The position numbers and the translations under genes were made by a program. From the NCBI GenBank assembly GCA_963676875.1, contig OY781436.1:4278001-4342000 (forward strand): DNA of 64,000 bases. Reading direction: 5' to 3'. Source of the DNA: UBA6244 sp963676875 (GTDB lineage Bacteria; Bacteroidota; Bacteroidia; Bacteroidales; F082). The stretch's first letter is position 1. Each line of letters starts with the position of its first letter. A model generated the notes under the pieces. That model worked only from the letters and a program-made list of their open reading frames with translations. It was not told where the DNA came from and searched no databases. This document shows positions 62,239 to 64,000 of this stretch, in pieces.

Positions 62239-63063
62239 TTATTTTTTTTGATAAACCCTTACAAAATCCACTTCCATGGTTTGGGGGAAAGCTGTGGTAT
62301 CAATTCCGTTCAAACTGCCCCAGGCACCGCCTACGGCCACATTCAATATGAGATAAAATGGCTTGTTATAAGGCCATTTGGTTTCACCCAACCCCTCGTT
62401 TTGATATTTAAAATACAGGCTGTCGTCCACATAAGCTGTGAGCAATTCGGGTGTCCATTCCAGGGTGTATGTGCGAAATTTGGTGTCCACATCAGGCACA
62501 AAGATGGTAGCTGTTTGCTGGGTTTGCTTCTGCCATTGGTAGTCCTTTGAATGGGCAGATGCATGGATGATTCCAGTTTCGTGACCTACATGTTCCATGA
62601 TATCGATTTCGCCGATATCAGGCCAGTTGCCATCTTTAAATGTCCAACCACCGGGCATCATCCATATGGCCGACCATGTGCCTCTTCCATCGGGTAATTT
62701 GGCACGGGTTTCAATGCGGCCGTACTGCCAGTCAGCAGCGGTCATCAATCGCGCTGAGGTATAGTCCTTACCCTCAAAGCTTTCCTTTTTAGCAGTGATT
62801 TTAAGGATTCCGTTTTCCACCCATGCATTGCTGCTATCGGCTTCCGTATAATATTGGGCTTCATTATTTCCCCAGCCGGCGGCATTTCCTTCAGTATCGA
62901 ATTGCCATTTGGTGCTGTCGGGAAGTCCGGTATAGTCGAACTCGTCTTGCCAGACCAGTTGATAATTCAGGTCATCGGGGTCACCCGAATCTTGTTGACG
63001 GATGTTCTTACAACCGAACAGCCCAAGCATGGTAATCCCTGCCAATAGAATTTTCAGCTTCAT
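62239..63063 (-). CDS. GH16 beta-1,3-glucanase (laminarinase) lipoprotein
   Basis: A 274-residue lipoprotein (LGLFGCKNI) with one GH16 jelly-roll domain. The catalytic motif GEIDIMEHVG carries the nucleophile and acid/base Glu. WSAIWMMPGG and WPDIGEID precede it, and the C-terminal AVGGAWGSLNGID and MEVDFVRVYQKK close the fold. It has the EIDIMEHVG form usual in laminarinases. It should cut beta-1,3-glucan at the cell surface or in the periplasm. 7 bases separate it from the next GH16 gene upstream, and it is 4 bases before the porter gene. Confidence 0.92.
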   Translation of the reverse strand: MKLKILLAGITMLGLFGCKNIRQQDSGDPDDLNYQLVWQDEFDYTGLPDSTKWQFDTEGNAAGWGNNEAQYYTEADSSNAWVENGILKITAKKESFEGKDYTSARLMTAADWQYGRIETRAKLPDGRGTWSAIWMMPGGWTFKDGNWPDIGEIDIMEHVGHETGIIHASAHSKDYQWQKQTQQTATIFVPDVDTKFRTYTLEWTPELLTAYVDDSLYFKYQNEGLGETKWPYNKPFYLILNVAVGGAWGSLNGIDTTAFPQTMEVDFVRVYQKK

Positions 63064-63070
63064 GTCGAAA

Positions 63071-64000
63071 TTATTTTACTTCCTGATATACACGCACATA
63101 ATCCACTTCCAAGGTTTGTGGAAAAATAGAATTGTCAACACCCTCAATTCCACCCCATGTGCCACCAACAGCAATGTTGAGGATAAAGAAGGCAGGATTG
63201 TCGAAGGGCCAGTTTTCGGCAGTTTTCACCGCGGGGGCATAGGTATGTACCACATTGTCGATGTCATCCACATAGAAGACCAGCTTTTCCTCTGTCCACA
63301 ACACACCATATATGTGAAACTCCTCTTCACAGGTAGGCAGACTCATGGAGCTTCCGCTTCCATTTGCTCCACTACCGGCAGTGGTGTGAACGGTAGAATG
63401 GACAATATCGGGCTGGTAACCCACATATTCCATGATATCCATTTCGCCACAAGCAGGCCAGCCCACATTGCTGATACTACTGCCCAGCATCCAGATGGCA
63501 GGCCAAATACCGCGACCGGAGGGTAATTTGGCACGAATTTCCATTTTTCCGTACTGAAATTCCTGTTTGCCCAGGGTCACCATTCGGCTCGAAGTATAGG
63601 ATCCTACAGTTGTGTTGTCGTTGATTTTTTTGGCGGTGATAATCAAATTCCCGTCCACCACTTCGGCATTGTTGCCATTGGTGTAGTTTTGAAGTTCCTG
63701 ATTGCCCCATCCGGAGTCTCCGGTTTCGAAGGTCCAGTTGTTTGTGTTTACTGATGATCCATCAAATTCATCCGACCAAACCAAGGTTAGGTTAGGGATA
63801 TAGTTAGGATCGTCTTGAAGAATATTTACAAATTTACTTTGGGAGAAACTATCAGTACCGATGTTGACCACCAATTCAATTTCGTAATTCCCTTCAAACG
63901 GGAAATAGGCCGTATATTCCATTTCATCGTTGATTATCTCTGTGCGATAATGCCAGCTGAAAGAGTCGTATTGACCTGTTGAAGTGTTGATAAGCGTAAC
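63071..64000 (-). CDS. PKD-GH16 beta-1,3-glucanase, N-terminus beyond the window
   Basis: A partial gene whose 5' end lies past 64000; the visible part is 310 residues. The visible N-terminal ~70 residues (VTLINTSTGQYDSFSWHYRT, then YFPFEGNYEIELVV) are a PKD domain. The rest is GH16 with the catalytic motif GEMDIMEYVG, WPAIWMLGS before it, and AVGGTWGGIEGVD and LEVDYVRVYQEVK at the end. It is a paralogue of the adjacent GH16 lipoprotein and also a laminarinase-type enzyme. The PKD domain would help substrate access or presentation. The signal sequence and any further modules are not visible. Confidence 0.9.
   Translation of the reverse strand, partial: VTLINTSTGQYDSFSWHYRTEIINDEMEYTAYFPFEGNYEIELVVNIGTDSFSQSKFVNILQDDPNYIPNLTLVWSDEFDGSSVNTNNWTFETGDSGWGNQELQNYTNGNNAEVVDGNLIITAKKINDNTTVGSYTSSRMVTLGKQEFQYGKMEIRAKLPSGRGIWPAIWMLGSSISNVGWPACGEMDIMEYVGYQPDIVHSTVHTTAGSGANGSGSSMSLPTCEEEFHIYGVLWTEEKLVFYVDDIDNVVHTYAPAVKTAENWPFDNPAFFILNIAVGGTWGGIEGVDNSIFPQTLEVDYVRVYQEVK

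Noticed and set aside
47094..64000. SusC/SusD pair in the glucan cluster
   Set aside because: No TonB receptor of SusC size and no SusD-like lipoprotein is present in the visible part; the three transporters are MFS carriers.

Overview
The window is a piece of a Bacteroidota chromosome, most like marine or anaerobic Marinilabiliales-type relatives. The evidence is type IX secretion (T9SS) sorting domains on several exported proteins, promoters of the Bacteroidota form TTG-N19-TAnnTTTG (cleanest at 14572, 39083 and 40285), a BtuB/BtuG-type cobalamin uptake operon, a polysaccharide utilisation cluster, and ferredoxin-linked 2-oxoacid oxidation typical of an anaerobe. Most genes lie on the minus strand.

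Layout. 1-8.8 kb is mixed accessory DNA: an RHS-core remnant at the left edge, dispersed palindromes, secreted orphan proteins, an exported phosphatidylserine-decarboxylase-like protein, a 178-bp MITE-like element with a 7-bp target duplication, a GH17-like lipoprotein, and a small-protein/zeta-toxin-like pair whose toxin is frameshifted. 8.8-14.4 kb is a four-gene cobalamin operon behind a cobalamin riboswitch: a T9SS propeller, a T9SS surface protein, a BtuB-like receptor and a BtuG-like propeller lipoprotein. 14.6-20.5 kb holds an APC amino-acid permease, a GH109-type enzyme with an N-acetylhexosamine-kinase-like gene, and argS. 20.5-21.9 kb is a two-gene unit of a putative small zincin (HEIMH) and a protein whose layout resembles bacterial gasdermins; this is the best candidate for an unrecognised system and it needs a structure search.

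22-30.5 kb looks like an amino-acid fermentation island: aminotransferase, ADP-forming acyl-CoA synthetase and a four-subunit 2-oxoacid:ferredoxin oxidoreductase. Together they can turn amino acids into acids with ATP and reduced ferredoxin. 30.7-32.9 kb is an IS1634-like element inserted at TTAA inside a member of a dispersed MITE-like repeat family. Other copies of that family lie at 22.1, 27.3, 39.3 and 45.4 kb. 33-45 kb is mostly core: uracil-DNA glycosylase, Na+/H+ antiporter, a glycosyltransferase operon, the SRP RNA, a Sua5 homologue, tRNA-Lys, T9SS and barrel proteins, PrsW and RDD proteins.

45.7-64 kb is a beta-1,3-glucan (laminarin-like) utilisation cluster running off the right edge: two GH16, two GH17, GH30, another clan GH-A enzyme, three MFS transporters, a large GH149/GH94-like phosphorylase and two T9SS carbohydrate-binding proteins, one frameshifted. 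The inferred route is surface and periplasmic cutting, import by MFS carriers, then cytoplasmic hydrolysis and phosphorolysis. No SusC/SusD pair is in view; one may lie beyond 64000.
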